Below are positions 12,628 through 27,930 of a stretch of DNA of 64,000 nt, in pieces. A program made the position numbers and the translations under genes. Under the pieces are notes generated by a model. It was not told the DNA's origin and did no database searches. It saw nothing but the letters and a program-made list of their open reading frames with translations. The number at the start of each line of letters is the position of its first letter. Position 1 is the stretch's first letter. The stretch is taken from contig NC_064234.1 in assembly GCF_023101765.2 (NCBI RefSeq), positions 7,006,001-7,070,000 on the forward strand. The letters run 5' to 3'. Source of the stretch: Spodoptera frugiperda (Eukaryota; Arthropoda; Insecta; Lepidoptera; Noctuidae).

Positions 12628-13507
12628 AAAAAAGTTAATTACATTTTTGGGTTCGACATCGACATAACAATAACCCCTGCTATTTTTTTTATTTTTATTT
12701 TCAATGTACAGACAGCACTTTTCTACGATTTTATTATATGTATAGATAAAGTTTGAACAAAACTACATTTTGTGTTACCTATATCAATATTACATAACTG
12801 ACTTACATTAAAATATACATGCTTCTTGAATAGTATTCTATTGTTTGTTCAACATTGTTAACTGCAACTACAGCTTTTGGTTCAATTTCATATGAAATCA
12901 AAGCGTTTAAGATATTGACAGTCCTGAAATTAATATATTACATATTTATGCAAGTACTGATAACAGACGACAACATATACATAGAATGTAGGTGTGTCTA
13001 GTGTTCTGGTAGTAAGCAGGAATCTGACGAAATAGATAATGTTCTGGATAGGTCAGGTCCCATACCTACACAGGTATAAAGCAGGCGATGAGTCAAATTC
13101 TTACTTTTTACGCTGTGGTTTCTCCCGGATATCATGCTTTACCATTCGTGACATCTTAATACTTGGCTATTACACGCGCTGTGCGTACTCGACCTAGACA
13201 TTGATTCTGAAAATATATTATCATCCCATATTATTGTGTCCATTATAAACTCATTAGTGTAGCGGGCAACGGCACTCGGGCCGGGCGCCAAATTACCAAC
13301 ATTATCAATTTATACTCGCCCGTGCACAAACAAAAAAGTCGAATGTAGATGGCCGGTTCCCGTTAACAAATTCGTATTGTGCAATGTAGGAGAAAAATTG
13401 TAACGCGTGTTTTGGGCACGCTGTTTTTGTGGTTGGTTTTGATACCGCTAAGGTTCACGATGTTTGTACATATACAAGTGCTTTCACTGCGCCTCACATC
13501 AATCATC

Positions 13508-13590
13508 GCTCGAGTCGCGGCCGCGGCTGCGGCTGGTGCACGAGCGCCGCGCCACGCATAGAGGGCGCCGGCGCTGCGCCGCCCCCTCTA
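13508..13590. other. GC-rich islet
   Basis: CpG-dense block containing a GCGGCCGC palindrome and GGCGCCGGCGC. No splice donor or TATA box is convincing. Confidence 0.3.
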
Positions 13591-14275
13591 CGATACTTCA
13601 TTAAACTCATAATTTATATCTCACACCTCTATTTATCGGATTTCAGGCTACACTGAATGAGTTTTCCCTTAAGTTGTTTCCTTATCATAAAGTTTCAGAG
13701 CTTTGGGAAAAACCTTGTAAAGGTAAAAAAATAATAAGTAGATATTAATTAATTCTATTATTTACAAAATTAGGAAGGTAGTAACGCAACATAGCCGTTG
13801 AATTTTTGTTCACGGTATTTTATTCGCATAATAAACAAATACACCCGATAAGTATTTAACTTAATCGTCTATTCATTTACTAAAATCGTGCATATCTAAC
13901 AGGTAATGTAATACTTATATTTGTTTGAACAGTTTCAGATGTTAAAGGTTACTTCCTTGTTCTTCGCGCGTTGGGCTTGCGTAATAGAGAGCCTCGTCAC
14001 GTCTCTACGGCTCAGGTTGTACACGCTGTATACAATTTACTTACTATTAATAACAGGCAAATGATCGGCCTTCACAAGGACGCAATAAAAGGTCGTTTAC
14101 GATTTTTTCGATTCAACAAAATATAAATGCGTGAACAAATTATCATATCAAACTGTTTTAATTGTGAGGTTTTTGTAATTGACTGCAAATTTGAGTAAAA
14201 TAAACTTGTTAAAAAAGCAATTTGCACCGCGGCACTTGTTAACTGCGTCTCGTCTGCCTATTTGATTACACTCCC

Positions 14276-14337
14276 TTCGCGGCGCGCGGCGGGCTCGCGG
14301 CGCTCCCCCTACGGCGGCGGCCGCGGCCCGCGCTCCC
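14276..14337. other. GC-rich islet
   Basis: CpG-dense block, with GGCGCGCGGC and ACGGCGGCGGCCGCGGC, about 700 bp right of the islet at 13.5 kb. No gene signal. Confidence 0.3.
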
Positions 14338-17300
14338 AAAAACTTTTCTACCTGAAATCCCATTTCCCTCAAATGCTTGCTCCCCACCTTGATCATGTCT
14401 CTGTGATCTTTTTTGAACTTTGTTTACTTTAGCCGTATTTTATCCGACACAATGCTTTTCCCTAACTTTTAATCGTGTTGGCTTTATTAAACTTTAAAGA
14501 GAATCTGTTTTTTGTTTATTCAACAACAATTGCTGAAGTTTAGGTACTGTAATTATTTGCATGGACTCTTCGTATCTATTAGTAAGATCCTATTATTGGG
14601 TACGGTGTGAAGGGACTTAAGTATTAAAATGATACATGCGTATTTCTGTACTTAACTGTCAAAAAGAAAATTACTGATAAACCGTCGTATGATAATATAA
14701 TTTCTCTCGTATTTTTATATACAATAAAAATAAGTTATTATATTAGATTGATGATTACGTATAATTGAGTAAACACATACTGTGTCAACTTTTATTACGT
14801 TTATGTGGCTCCCAGCTGCGGCGTTTTATAGTCATGAATACTATTACCTCATCGGCCGCTGCAGCAGTACCTGCTTCATTAAAATAATTTCAGGCTACTC
14901 AATGTGTCTTCGTACCTGTTGGCTATGATTGCATATTGCAGAAGACTGCAGTAAAATAAAATATTGTAATATTGAACGCAGTGTTTATGTTAACGAGTTT
15001 ACTTGATTAACGTTCAATTGCGGAATCATGGTAGTGGAGGAGATACTTGTGCGTCCACTTCCTCTTCGCGCAAGGATCGTCGAGAGTTCGTGATTTATCG
15101 TCCACTGCCGACCACTCCGCGTCGATTCATTTCATACGTACACATCGATTTGCATGTTTATTATCGTGATTATACCCATTATAGTAGCTACGGTCACGAT
15201 GCCACGGTAAACATTTAGCCTACGACTGCTTCTACTAGTACCTATCTAAAACAGATTTGTGAATGGAAATCTAATACATATCTTAATGCGTAGAGACAAA
15301 CAAATAGAGTTGATAAATGACCTCGTTATTGTAACGGTAGGAGCGCTGCATGATTCTCATTTCGAGGTCACTATATTTCTTTGTAAAGCATGTTACATGC
15401 TTTTTAGGTAGTAGATCATGATTTGAATATTTTTTGCAAGAAATCTCTGTGATTTTGTTGACGTGTGTAATGTGCAAGTAAATACAATAATAGATGTACA
15501 ACTTTTGCAACAGTAACGCTGAATAACTCTTGATTGTAAGTAAAAGTTAGGCAATAAATACATTTAGGTTGACATACACAAGGATAAAGATAGAATAGAA
15601 TCATCACAAAGCCACTGTTGACCTTTTTATTGAGTCGATGCCTTCACCTCAAATATATTTACTAAGCATTTTCACAATAAAACCTCAAAATTATCTCCTA
15701 ATCAAAAGATATTCACGGGTATTACAATAATAAGCTCTCATATGTTTCGCAAGCATAAAGGGTTCGCGCATAATGCGTGTTGTCGTGTTGTGTGACTCAG
15801 CCCTCGGAACCTGACGTTCTCACAAAGGTATTCGCAGGAAAGACTTATTAAGCTATTATGATAATGTCACCGTGAGATCACAAAACACTAAATGAGCAGC
15901 AAAGCGATAGATGTGTTAGATTTGATATGGTATCCGTTCGTGCAATTTAAAATTCTCTGCGACCGCTTTGAGCGCAATTATCCATTTCATTGAAGTTATT
16001 CGTGTTAAAATCAAAATACAAGTCGACACAGATAAATAACCTACATATAAACATGCAAGCACACTCATAACTGTTAGTGTATCGAAATAAATACAGGGTG
16101 TGGGGCGCGGGCGGGCACATTAGACGATGATGGCTGGCCGAAAGAAGGCCGCGCCGCGACCTTCCAAACGGTGGGCGCCGAGCATTGACCGCAGCTTGGA
16201 TTGCGCTTCGTCACACTCAACTGGCCGAATGATGCCGGCACCGGGTACCTGGCCACTGGCCACTACGTATACTAATTAAGTATGTTGCACGACCGCATCC
16301 GCGTTGCTAATTTCGCGAAATAACGAATTTGGGATCGTATAAAAAAAACAAGAATAGGGATAAATCTGATAGCTATTTAACAAACTAAGTCTTTTTTGTT
16401 CGACAATCATCATTATGTTCATCACGAAGTTTTATTTAATCCGCCTCTGCTACTGCAAGGGGTTATTAAAATAGAGTTTTGCCTTGTCGAATGGTGTCAA
16501 TGTAACTACAGACTTTCAGTTTATTCATAGATCTCAGTGATGTAGAAGCCTCTTCAGAAGTACTAGTACCTGTTGTATTGATTACACGCTTATAACCTCT
16601 TGCGAACATTACTAGGGGTCGAGTGGTGAAGCGGAGCAAAGTTTGAGCAAATTATGTCAAACTTTTGCGTTCGTTGGGAGTGCTATTTTATTAAAACCGT
16701 TTCAAGTGGGAGTTCCTGAGTTCTTGACAACTAGGCTAAATAATAAGTCCATTTGAAGGAGGGCACTTTAGGCCTATGCACTTGTAAAAGCTTCCCACTA
16801 TCATTAAACCTAAACTAGGCTAAGTATTCGTAAATATTCGGGGCTCACTACAAAGAATTTTGTAAAGTTTCGATGATTAACTGGCACGCGATCTCTGTGG
16901 TGTTGGCGGAAACTAGCAGCGTTCGTCTCCTCCATTTAACTTTGATCTAGTTTGACATTGTCCGGTGTAATGACATCACCCCATCCGTGGAAAGTTTTCT
17001 ATAGTTAGATATACTACTGTTGTAGCAATCGTTACGAAATAAAATGTATCTAAAAAAATCGATTAGTAAGTAGGTATACGCCTTGTTTAAATGTTTATCT
17101 CGTGCAGTGATCCGAAATCGTATCCTGAATTGTTAATTGCTCAAATTATTCAGGGCCAAGGAACTGAGAACATTACAATAATTGATATGATGTCAGCCGA
17201 TCGAAGTGATGATGGAAAAAAGTGGCAGAAATTTTAATAGCACGTAACTGATTGATTCCAGATACAAGTATGACGCATCCTGTTTGTAAGAAGTTTTAGT

Positions 17301-17618
17301 TCTATGCCGCTTGTAATGCTCTCTACGGAGCTAGGATTTAATGTTTCGTCTTAATCTTCTTCATAAAGATTATAAAACTAGTTTTAGTGGTAAGCAAGTG
17401 AGGTAAAGAGTCTGGCTATCATTGGCTGGAGTTACATGGCTGCATAATAACATACAGCGAATAGAAGCGGGAACTAATTAAATCAACATAAATATTGTTA
17501 CAAATGGCCACGGATACAGCTTGCACTCTGCCGTCACGATAAAGGTACTATTTCGAAATACAAATTACATGCGTACCGGTACATCATACAAATTGCTGCG
17601 TATTTACCTACATGTGTA

Positions 17619-17745
17619 TCCATCCCACTAATAATGTTAATGTGAAAGTTTGTGTGTCTTCATGTTTGGATGTTTGTTACTCAATCACGCAAATACGTGG
17701 ACACAAAGCTTTACAATAACTTGTATAAACTGAGGATTAGAATTT
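17619..17745 (+). mobile_element. Helitron-like 5' fragment
   Basis: Starts A/TCCATCCCACTAATAATG and continues TTAATGTGAAAGTTTGTGTG, then ATGTTTGTTACTCAATCACG and CAAAGCTTTACAATAAC. This is the standard opening of a very common lepidopteran repeat. The 3' part and its hairpin are missing. Confidence 0.5.
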
Positions 17746-20700
17746 ATATTCGGTTCACGTGAACGTTACGACCGAAGTTCTAATGTTAATAGTTTATGTT
17801 CCTTTGTTTCCCGATCTAAGAATGGACTCTGAGAAATAGGAGTCATCTTGGGAATTGCAGACACAAACACGTTAATTAATATAGAGCCGAAATTATGTTT
17901 CTCAAATTTCAGTTTACAGTTATAAAATAAACAAATATCTAGGAATTTCTATGTGTAATATTTAGGTATTAATCATGCACAAAAATTTAGGCTAAAGACG
18001 ATACAGTTATTAAAAGCATTTTTAGATTTCACAAATTAAGCTAGGTATGTCTCAATTTGTTTAATCACGGAACCGTTTTCTTAAACGCTTTTTAAATACC
18101 AGTTTTTTAAATGTTTCTGTACATAAGGTACTAATGCACGCATACGAGTTGAACATACATAAGTGACTAACAATGCCATTAATATTCCTAAAACGACAGC
18201 ATAATTACTTTTACATAGATGGGAAAGTGAGTAATACGTGTGATTACAAACATTAATAAAGCGCAAATAAAAAATCATTGTAGCGATTCGATTAGAATGC
18301 ATAGTAAAATATTCTTCCGTTTATTACTCGGAATGATGGCCATTTTATTTCAGTGAGCACCTCTTAGCGAACTTCAATTTAAAAACAGTTAAATGTCTGT
18401 ACTTTATTACAGTAAGTTAGAATTACAAAGGTCTAATCACAGACTGGCAATTTCCTTGCACATAAACTTATTTTAATGATTTCCTATAAATCACAAATAG
18501 AATTCGTCGTTGATGGAGAACAGAATTTACGTGGCTAGAGAAAGAAGAGAGTACACCCACAACGCAAGTGGTGGGTACTTGGAGACTATTTTCTTTGCTC
18601 ATTAGGCACGTGTGAAAACTTTAGTTCCTTACGTAGTGTTATCACCGTTACGTTAGCTATTGACATTGCATGTGTTGGTACTAGCAGCTGCCTATAATTA
18701 TCTTATTTTATGTACAAGCATAAAACCTACTACCTAGGTGTTTTGTTATCACTTCTTATGTATTTTTTTTTATAAATATTCTATACTGAGCCTTGTACTA
18801 GAAAATATATCCCAACAACAATTTACAATGAAAAATATATCGAGATGTCTGAATCTATATTTAAATTGGCAAAAAATAAGGCTTTGGATTTGTGGTCTCG
18901 AATTCCCCAAAGTCCGACATAATTGGCCAATTACAAGTTCATTGTATTTGAACGATTTATTTCACTTATTAACACGTTTTTTATATTCTTTGTGTGATAG
19001 AGTAGTGATAATTAGCTGATTGTCGCAGTGGTGTGACGTGTGACGTGTGAGTGTGTGAGACACGTGTCTGTGGCTGCGCTTATTGCTCTCTGTTTGCTCA
19101 AAGAGTGTAACGCCCTTTGTGTTCCTTGTTTTGTTACAAAATATTGAACACCGTTTTATTTAACACCCGCTTTCAAATTACTTATGACATAGTGTTGACA
19201 GCTAGAGCGCGGACATGTTCTAAAAGAGGTTACGAAACGTTACTAAATGATGCAGACGTAGCCTGGCGGACAATCGTAGCGTAGCGGAGAAGATAGCATA
19301 ACATATTAATTTACCATTACCTGTAACTGATACTTATACAGGATAAAATTAATGTCTCAGTAAAATGCTAATAAGCGAGTAGTCAAAGACATAAGTTACC
19401 TAGATTTATTTTCTAAGAATTGTATTCATTACTCAGAAGATCAATAAAGTTCTACATATGACTATTTTTAAGCGGAAACAATAGTTGGGTACTTACCACG
19501 TTTGTGGCTATAGTTGGTTAGTTCGGAAGTTGAGGAAAATAAATTCTTAAGTAACTGAAATTATCCATGACTAATAAGTAAGTATAGTGTACCTAACTTA
19601 TAAGTAAGTTTAATGTATTCATAGAAATTGTGGTTTAAGCATAACCAGAAAAAATATCTAAAATCCTTCAATATATGGAAGGACGTTCTACACAATAATT
19701 GCTAAAGCAATCAACACGTCTAAGGATCTAAAGTAAAGTCGGTCGCGGTAAATTAATATAAACTTATCCTTTCTCATAAGCCATAACAATCTTGGAAGGA
19801 AATTAGATTACTTGATGGCGATCGTAAAAATATAAATGCTTCTCGCTAAATTGTTGTAGTTAATAATACGTTATTCGGGTAGTTCCGGACAGACCTGCTT
19901 CAATCATATTCATCTAATTCACATAAAGTATTACATTACTTATGTAAACGACCAAAGAGAACTTCTTTGTACCTATTCAGTTACTCTAAGTCCCCTAAGA
20001 GCTTATATCTAAAGATAAACCCGAAGGTTTGTCTAATTTAAGCATTGTGAGCTGTGGTCGAGTACAATAATTTAGTATTTATTCTGTCAACAAACTAATG
20101 GTCTACCGAGATCATGTTACGACGCCGGGTACCAGTCGGATGGGTTCCCATTGAACAAATGGTGGTGCGCGAGCGCAATGCACAAATCTACGCAATGGAT
20201 GCGCCAAAGCGGGAGTGCCAATGAACTTAAGACGGTTATTGACAGGTATTGCGTTAAGACAAATAGAGGTTCTGGCGCTGACACAGACCTCCGTTCACTT
20301 GACCATGTACGAGTGTAAGTACCTATACGACCACAAACCTCCTGAGAACTTCTATGTAAATAATCACCGAGGGTAAATACGGAATTCTTGTAAGCAAGTA
20401 TGTAAGTACCTTTATTTCCTAACTGTTCTCGCGTGTCCGTCTGCTCGTAGCAACTAAATTTTAAGAAAATGTCTGCCGTACACACATTGACGGCGCAAAA
20501 TCATTTCTAAATAGGCAACTAGTGAAAGGAAGTTAATTGATTTCCTTTTCATAAAGTTATAAGAGACTTTTTCATCGAGTCACATTTACCTACTTAACTG
20601 TGTAATCCGAAACCCATTGTAATTTTTTTTATAAAATTTATTCAGTGAGTTTGGTTTTACTTTCTGTAATGAAACACTTACTTTCGGCCTTTGAATCATA

Positions 20701-23700
20701 GTTAATATACGGATTATGTTTGTACGTGTTGTGGGGAGCCCGAGAGAAGAAAGCGGGCTCCATCGAGATCAACATGTACAATTATGTCAAGTACCGTTGA
20801 GTGGAGAAGTGCTCGTCGTTGCCCAAGTTTGTTTACCCTGCATGAAGCGATAACACAGATATATTTGCGTTTCATTTGCATATTTTTTGTTAACAAATTC
20901 ATTAGTGGGTGGACTGTTGGTGATCTTTTTACACGTGATCATTAACTATCTACTGATGTATATCAATGGCTTTATTAGTTCAAGGAAAAGTTGTTTTGGA
21001 TTGCATTACCATGATTGATTGTCGGCCGGTCATAATTTGCGATATATTTTATCCTTTTTAATTTTATTGCTTGTACAACATATTTGTGTACATTAAAAGC
21101 TTTTAGTTTGTTTTTTACTAACAATAAAAACGGAAATGTTTACGAGTTAAGTAACATTATCTTAAGTATTACTGTTATGGATCTATGTAATTGCTTGCCG
21201 ACTTCTTTTGTTGTATTGAGCATTATGTATACATATTTATTATTAAATGGAACGTTCGCTCTCAGAGCAACTCACACATCAATTTTATTTATCGTAAAAA
21301 TAACGTAACGCACCTACCTACATGAAAAGTTACTTACGAAAAAGGGGAAATAAATTACAAAGGCATTGGCTCAATTCTTAAGAAATCTGTCTTGGAAGAA
21401 ATCCTTTGTTAGTAAATATCCAAAAAAACATTACAGAAAGTCTTTTATAACACGATGACCCATCATCAGCCAACAATATAAATGCAGCACGCACTTATGT
21501 TATTTGATATTTCCCCAAATATTGGTAAAATAACAGGTTTGCTAAAGGGCGGGGGTAATGCCCTAATCGCCTGACTTAGCAGGTGGAGTCGCTGTCTTTT
21601 TATTGTATTTTATGGTTGCATAAAACATTTTAATTGCATTTAAAATATCTGTTTCTTATGCTTAGAAATGGTTTAATTTTTCATAAATCCTTTTTGATTT
21701 GTAATTTGGCTAGGGTAGCTTAGACTCGCACATCTAAATATTGTTCCTACTAAATAAGATCTTTAATTAATTATTTATTAGTTAAACGACAAAACATCGG
21801 AAAACATCTCATATTTTGTAATTTCCATCACACTGCAAATTTTATTTATACATATTTACGACTGTGGGAGAAATATTCCTTAATTGCATAACAGCATAAG
21901 GCACTAACGTAACGTGTTGTTGTACAGATAGGGATTTAGTTCTCATTGTTCATAGAGAGCTGAAGATGGTCATAATTTCAAATCCACTGCTAGCCTTGTC
22001 TTTGTAAATAGCTTAAGTTATTTCCTTACGGTGTGAGCGTGGTATAAGATCAAGGATTCGTAATTTGAAAACGTATAAATTAGGATTTTTATGTGACACC
22101 GGCCAGCATTTGTATTAGAGGGTTCTCTAAACTTAATGTTTCTTGCAGTAATGTTGAACTCGGGTTGGGAGTTTGATGACAAAGAAGAAATAAACAGAAT
22201 TCATCAGTCGTCGTCGTGCGGTGGTTATTGATTGTGACACGGTAATGGGGCGTCTTCCGAGCGGTAATAAATCACTCGCGCCGAAGACTAAACTGGCGAC
22301 CAGAGGATTGACGTACAACTTATACACGTACGTGCACTCGAGCGCAGCTTCACCATTTTGCACATTTACATGAACACGTCCTCTATGAACCTTTACACTA
22401 ATACTATTTGTTACATAGATTTTTACGGAAAATGGTGATAAATATAACGGTTAGGAAGGATATGAAAAGAGGCCGTGGGATCGAGACCAACTTATTCAAA
22501 AACAGTAATATGGTTTGTTGCTTAAATCAAGTTTTACGGGTACCTGCTAAATCCTGTTTCTTGTCTGAAAGCTCTACAGCTTAAAACATTGTTAAACTTT
22601 ATTTGGTTGTTAAGATCAGACTAGATATTTTTTTCTTAAATAGACTAACTATAGTTTGGGAGTATACTGTTGTTTTCAGCTATGTCTAAACAATAAAATA
22701 TGATGTAATACGTTGGAAATATTCAAGTAGGGAATAAGAAGTGCATATTTATTTTGAGGTGAAATTAATTTTCCAGCGCAGTGTTGTTGGTATCATGTGG
22801 TCCTCGCAGCTTGTATGCTACAGAGGTCTGTGTCCGAGCCGGTGTCGTGCCACCGGTATACCAGCAATCATCGAGATTGATTGTTATACTGCTTAGACAG
22901 TAATGCAGAATTGTTAATTTTAACGATGCTGTCGTGTTGATAGAATAAATTTTATTGCTTTCCTGACATCTTCATGAGCCAATGACCCACAGTTGCTTAC
23001 GGTACTTCCTAGGCATGTAAGTGTTTAGACTCGCTATGTACCTCCATCCTTAGCACAATATGTGTACTTAGTCCACTCGACGAGAGATGAGAAATCAACC
23101 TTTTGTCTCACCTCTTGTATTTATCAAATAAATTCCTAAGTTGTATACGTGACGGACGCCTGTATCCTTGTTCAGCAACGAGTATTCATCTTTTTTTAGA
23201 AAAAGTTTAAGCGGGTGTCCGTTTCCCAGGCTGGGGATATTTATATCGACAACTTTCTCGTTGGAAGTCATTTAAAAACATGCAATGGTCTCAAGCGTCC
23301 ACACGAATTCAGAAAACCGGCAGATATTATTACGGAGATACCGATAATGATTGCAGAGCATTACCGTTTAATCTCATTAAATATTTGGGTACCTGGTTGG
23401 TACAGTTACTTGCGCAGTTCGGTGACGACTTTGCAGTCCGCAAGCGTTATACCTAGTGCTTTATTTATATTCACAGGTTAAACTTATTCAACAGATTTGA
23501 ATCTTAAGCTTGATATGTAAATCGGCTTAGAATTCTTAAGAATAAGGCAGTCAAGTGCGAATCGTGGATCGTGGGATTTGTGTTTCGTATAATTTGCTTG
23601 TTACATATTAAATGTCTTTAAACCACGCCTGGGTTCAAACGATGTTACTAGATAACTGCTGGCGACTATGAAATAATTCTTTATGGATGAACGTAATTGT

Positions 23701-24689
23701 AGCCAGTAATAAAAATATAATGCCTTTGTTTCTATTCGCGCGATGTGACAAACGTCAACTTCTTTCTCCGCCATAATAGCAAGTAATCTACGAGGCTCGT
23801 TATGTAGTCGCAGTCGCAGTCTGGACACTTACAACATTCCAGTCGACTGGCAAAAAACTGTAATACACCCATTTAATTTTATTTATATCAATATACTTTC
23901 AAATTAAATTACTCTTCGTGTTTGGCGTGTCTCGGAATACTAAGTCAAGTGTTTAATATTCAATGTATGTGCAAGTTAGTACATTTACTCAGAGTTGAGT
24001 CTGCGTCCACCAAATTGATGGATGATGAGTCAAGTGACTGTCTCGACCCCACCAGCACTGATTGACTTCTATTGAATCGAAAATGAAATAATTGCGATCA
24101 CGAGGGAGGCGTGAACGTTCGATGATTTGAGTACAAAGTTGGGATTCCATTCTAAAATTAACTTATTTGGCTGTAGAACCTCAAGAACGGGCGCCACGCT
24201 TGGCCGGGTGACAATGATGTCATCACAAATTTACGCAAATCATGAAGTAAAAAACACACAATAACCCCTTGTTTGTCCTTCCATTGTGAGACAATTGGTC
24301 AGAGTATTTTATTATAGCCTTCGAAAAATCAGGTGACAAAATCTTAATCTTAGTACTTAGATAATGAACTAGGCATGATACTCGTATTTAGATGAAAATA
24401 TTTGTTATTCATACCCTGTTGTACGAAATGTATAATTGTACATTATTGGCTCACCCCTGCCTCGCACGGGCACGGGTGGTAATTACCAACCCCTGGTGCT
24501 CTTTCCATTGTCTTTCTTTTATACCGTGTTCTGACAATAAAGATTACAGCATGAAGATTAACATGTTATTTGTTTTGTTTTAATTTAGATTACCAACCAA
24601 CGAGCGGAATCGAAAGCACTTTTATTTTTTTCTTGATTTTCACAACGAATTCTGTAAAAATTTCTTTCATACGAATCTGTTTCTGTTTA

Positions 24690-24795
24690 GCTATGCAAAA
24701 AATTGTGAAATCGGTTCAGCCATTCAAGCGTGATGCGATAACCAATGCAAATAGGGATTCATATATATTATGTAGTACTTACATACATACATAGC
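24690..24795 (+). mobile_element. Fragment of a lepidopteran interspersed repeat
   Basis: The segment TGTGAAATCGGTTCAGCCAT followed by TCAAGCGTGATGCG is typical of the central part of common lepidopteran repeats that then run into a short tandem tract. Here the tract is a weak ACAT repeat at about 24780-24792. Boundaries unclear. Confidence 0.35.
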
Positions 24796-27749
24796 TTCAC
24801 GCCTGTCTACCATGGGGGTGGGGATTGAGATTCATTTTTGCACATATCAATCGATGAATAATAACTTTATTTTGTTGTTGATATTCCGTAGACTCAGTCC
24901 TGATCCATTTTATATAACAGTTCTTAAGGAACGGAAGCTATTCGGTTTTCCATTTAATAAGTAGGTAATCGTTATATGACGTGACGTGACGTTGTGATTA
25001 TTGGCTTATTATTTATCCGCGTACTAATTTGCTAGTGACGGCAATGCAAGCGTATCGGCTACGCATGGATTTGTGCGTAGCAATTCGTAGCCGTGTATAT
25101 CGCCTGTATATTCTTAGTCGTAAGAGTTACTGAAGAAAACGAGTTATATCATCTGGCCGGTAGGCGGAGGGCTAACAACCTTGACGACCTAAACGGCGCG
25201 GGACCAACACTCGACTGTCAGCTCTTTGTTCTTAAAAGCTTGGATTATAAAACCTAATATTAGCGTAATCTATGTAAAACCTTTAAAATATGTTTCTAGG
25301 TAAAGAATGTGCAGTGTTGATGTAAATTTACACCGGTATATCGTGCGCTATTGTTAGAAAAACCAGAACAAACCATAAGTAGCCCATGAGCTACCAAAAA
25401 ACCGACCACGATTGATACCGGTTGGAAGTGTGTACGCTGCCGTACGGGGAAAACCGAAAACCGCGAGCCATTACCCAAAACCAAAATCAGAAAGTATTGA
25501 ACCCTTGCGTAGATTACTCATCATGTAAATATGTGTACGTTATTGTCGTTTTGTTAGTACATTGTATTATTATTTGTTACTACAATACGAATAATCTGCT
25601 GTCACTGCAGCAGTTCCAGTATGCAATATGTAATTGAAAACAATAAATTGAAATTGTAATGTGTTTTGAGCGAGGGCGAAGAAAAAACAAATTCTAAATG
25701 TTAAGTGACAAGTTGAACACTGGTTGCTTGTATCTTACGATTTAATGAGACACGTTGTTGCTGTGTGAGGCAGCGAGCCTGGTAGCGTTTTTCATTGGCT
25801 AAATTAATTCGTTGAACTGCGTACGACGCATGAGGGCTCACTAAAAAGCGTATGGGAACAAGCGGAAGTGCAAACCATTACCAAATGTGTGGCTGACATG
25901 CTTCTCAGAAGCTGAGCTTTGTTTTGATCGGCGGCGGAACATTTTTTACACCATGCAGTTTAAGTATTGTTCAGCTTTTATGTTTTACACAGAATGGACT
26001 AGAACGTTTCTATTCTATGCATAGTAGCATGAGCAGGTGCAGCAGAATAAAGAGTATAATTCTTTAATTCGAACAGTATTTAATCGGGTTTCTCATGTAT
26101 CTGGCGCAGCTTGGAATATAGCAAACTCAAATGTTAATCTACGGAGCACTATTAAACGTTTTTTAATTGAACTATCTCGCGCTATGTCTGTCGTGTGCAG
26201 AAAAATAGAAATTTCTTAAACAACAAAATAAAGTGCAAACGCAGCTGCAAGTAATCTAGAATTTAAATAGTAATTTATCAGTAATTTAATCTTGAACCGG
26301 AGGGGGCCATATTTTCCTTTAATGGAAGTGTACACTTGTTATTTGTGTTAGTACATTTCTCGCTGAAATTAAACAAACATCTGTAAGGTACAAGTACATA
26401 TAAACAACAGCTTTAACGAGATTATAATAAATCTTTATTGCTCATATCTCCACAATATGTTACGTAATTAACACTACATTTCACTATTTAGATAATATTA
26501 ATCAAATATCTTATTACAGTTTAAACACAAAGCGTAAAAGTTTATTTAAAACAACTACATCTTTACTTGTAATAATTAATGAAAATTAACGTCTCTGAGC
26601 TCAAAGGGTTTATTGTGTAACGATCCCTGTGAAACCCTAAACATTGAGCGTAATTAGAATTAATGAGAAATGGACAGAGTCGTCCGTTGACAACGAAACA
26701 TGATACATTATTTGCGGCACCGCCACTGATCAATGAGCCTCCGCCTTTTAGAATTTCTATCTTTTATTCTTCTCTAAATCACATACACATAAAAACTAAA
26801 CATAGTTATTTCACGTACTTAAAATTTGCAATTTGCCGCAGTATTAGTCGCACGGTACATATTTAAAGACCCTTTGTAAAAATGTTAAACGCAGAGATAA
26901 GTTTACGAGCCCACCTGGATGAAAAGTACTTATGAAGCTGTGAAAATCGCTCGTAATTCATCCGTAGTTCACAAACAAACGTGGGATGCAAATCCCGGGC
27001 TCGGCGCAGGCTGCGAGCCGAGCCGCACAGCTCCGCACTCAATAAGAGAACGCCAACCGTACGAGCGGTCAGCTTCCGTCTAGACGGAGATTATGTAAAA
27101 TGGAATATAAGCTTATTCGTTTTTCACGGCCCTTTATCGCAATAGCAAATTTGCATTACGGACTGGGATATTGACACTCACTTATTTTTTATTGCGATGT
27201 TTCCGCAGACTTATGTTTGGTATCATTGAAGTAGTCTTGTTTGTGTTCCGATGTTTGGATTCGCTTTGAATAACATAGGATACGTATTTTTACTCTTGTT
27301 ATTAAATATTCCTTTGATTTTGTTTGTACATACGTGGATCGGTTCGGTTTTGCTATTCGATGTAAAATCTAAGATCCTTTTGTATTTTTTTGTGACAGTA
27401 GTATAACTGTATAGCACGTCTAACTTGACTTGAGTAACTTTTATAGCCATTAATATTCGATGGCCGGATTATTATGTGTTTAACATAAACAGCGAGAATA
27501 TAAGAGGAACGCCAGATGGCGCAAGCAACGATTGGAAATTAGCCCACTAACATTACCCATTGTTATTATTAATGACCGGCGCACAGTGACATGCCCTTCG
27601 AAATATTTACAAAGGAACATCAAATCCGTCGCGCAAATGCTTACCTCGCTTTGGGAACCCTCTAAATAGAAATTGCGGAAACTTAATATAAATCGAATAA
27701 TCCATTCTTGTGCAGGGGATGTTTTGGGAGGATAAATCTCAATCGGGGG

Positions 27750-27930
27750 TGAAGAGAGCTAGGCGGTGCAGCGCGCGGGAGGGTCGCAGACGGCGGTCTC
27801 GGGCTCCAGGGCCGGCCATCTGCCGCGCTATAAAATCGATATTATTTAGCAGCCGAGAGATATATCGGTGATACAGTGGAGTGGCTCTGTAAGGCCGCGC
27901 TCACACCGGTCATTCCGTGTGTCTCGCCAC
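27750..27930 (+). promoter_or_regulatory. GC-rich islet with TATA-like box
   Basis: A CpG-rich block is followed by GCTATAAAATCG (TATA at 27829-27835). No initiator lies at the expected 30-bp spacing; the nearest, ACAGT, is 46 bp downstream at 27873-27877. It could be a minor promoter, but there is no exon to go with it. Confidence 0.2.

Larger units (their letters stand above)
10361..12746 (-). mobile_element. Helitron-like element, copy 1, minus strand, interrupted by the TIR element
   Basis: Read on the minus strand, the element begins A/TCTATACATATAATAAAATCG at 12746. It passes a CAGACAAA microsatellite (12589-12627) and ends near 10361 with a hairpin (CGCGA...TCGCG) followed by GGGCAAAAGC, the layout of Helitron 3' ends. 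Without the 1.28 kb insertion it would be about 1.1 kb. Segments at 12370-12746, 11037-11085 and about 10930-11010 align with the inverted copy at 40063-41850. No Rep/helicase gene is present, so it is non-autonomous. Assigning 10361-10930 to the same element rests on orientation and the 3' hairpin only. Confidence 0.55.

Noticed and set aside
20117..20485. 122-codon minus-strand frame
   Set aside because: Ordinary composition for chance, no domain, no flanking splice sites or partner exons.
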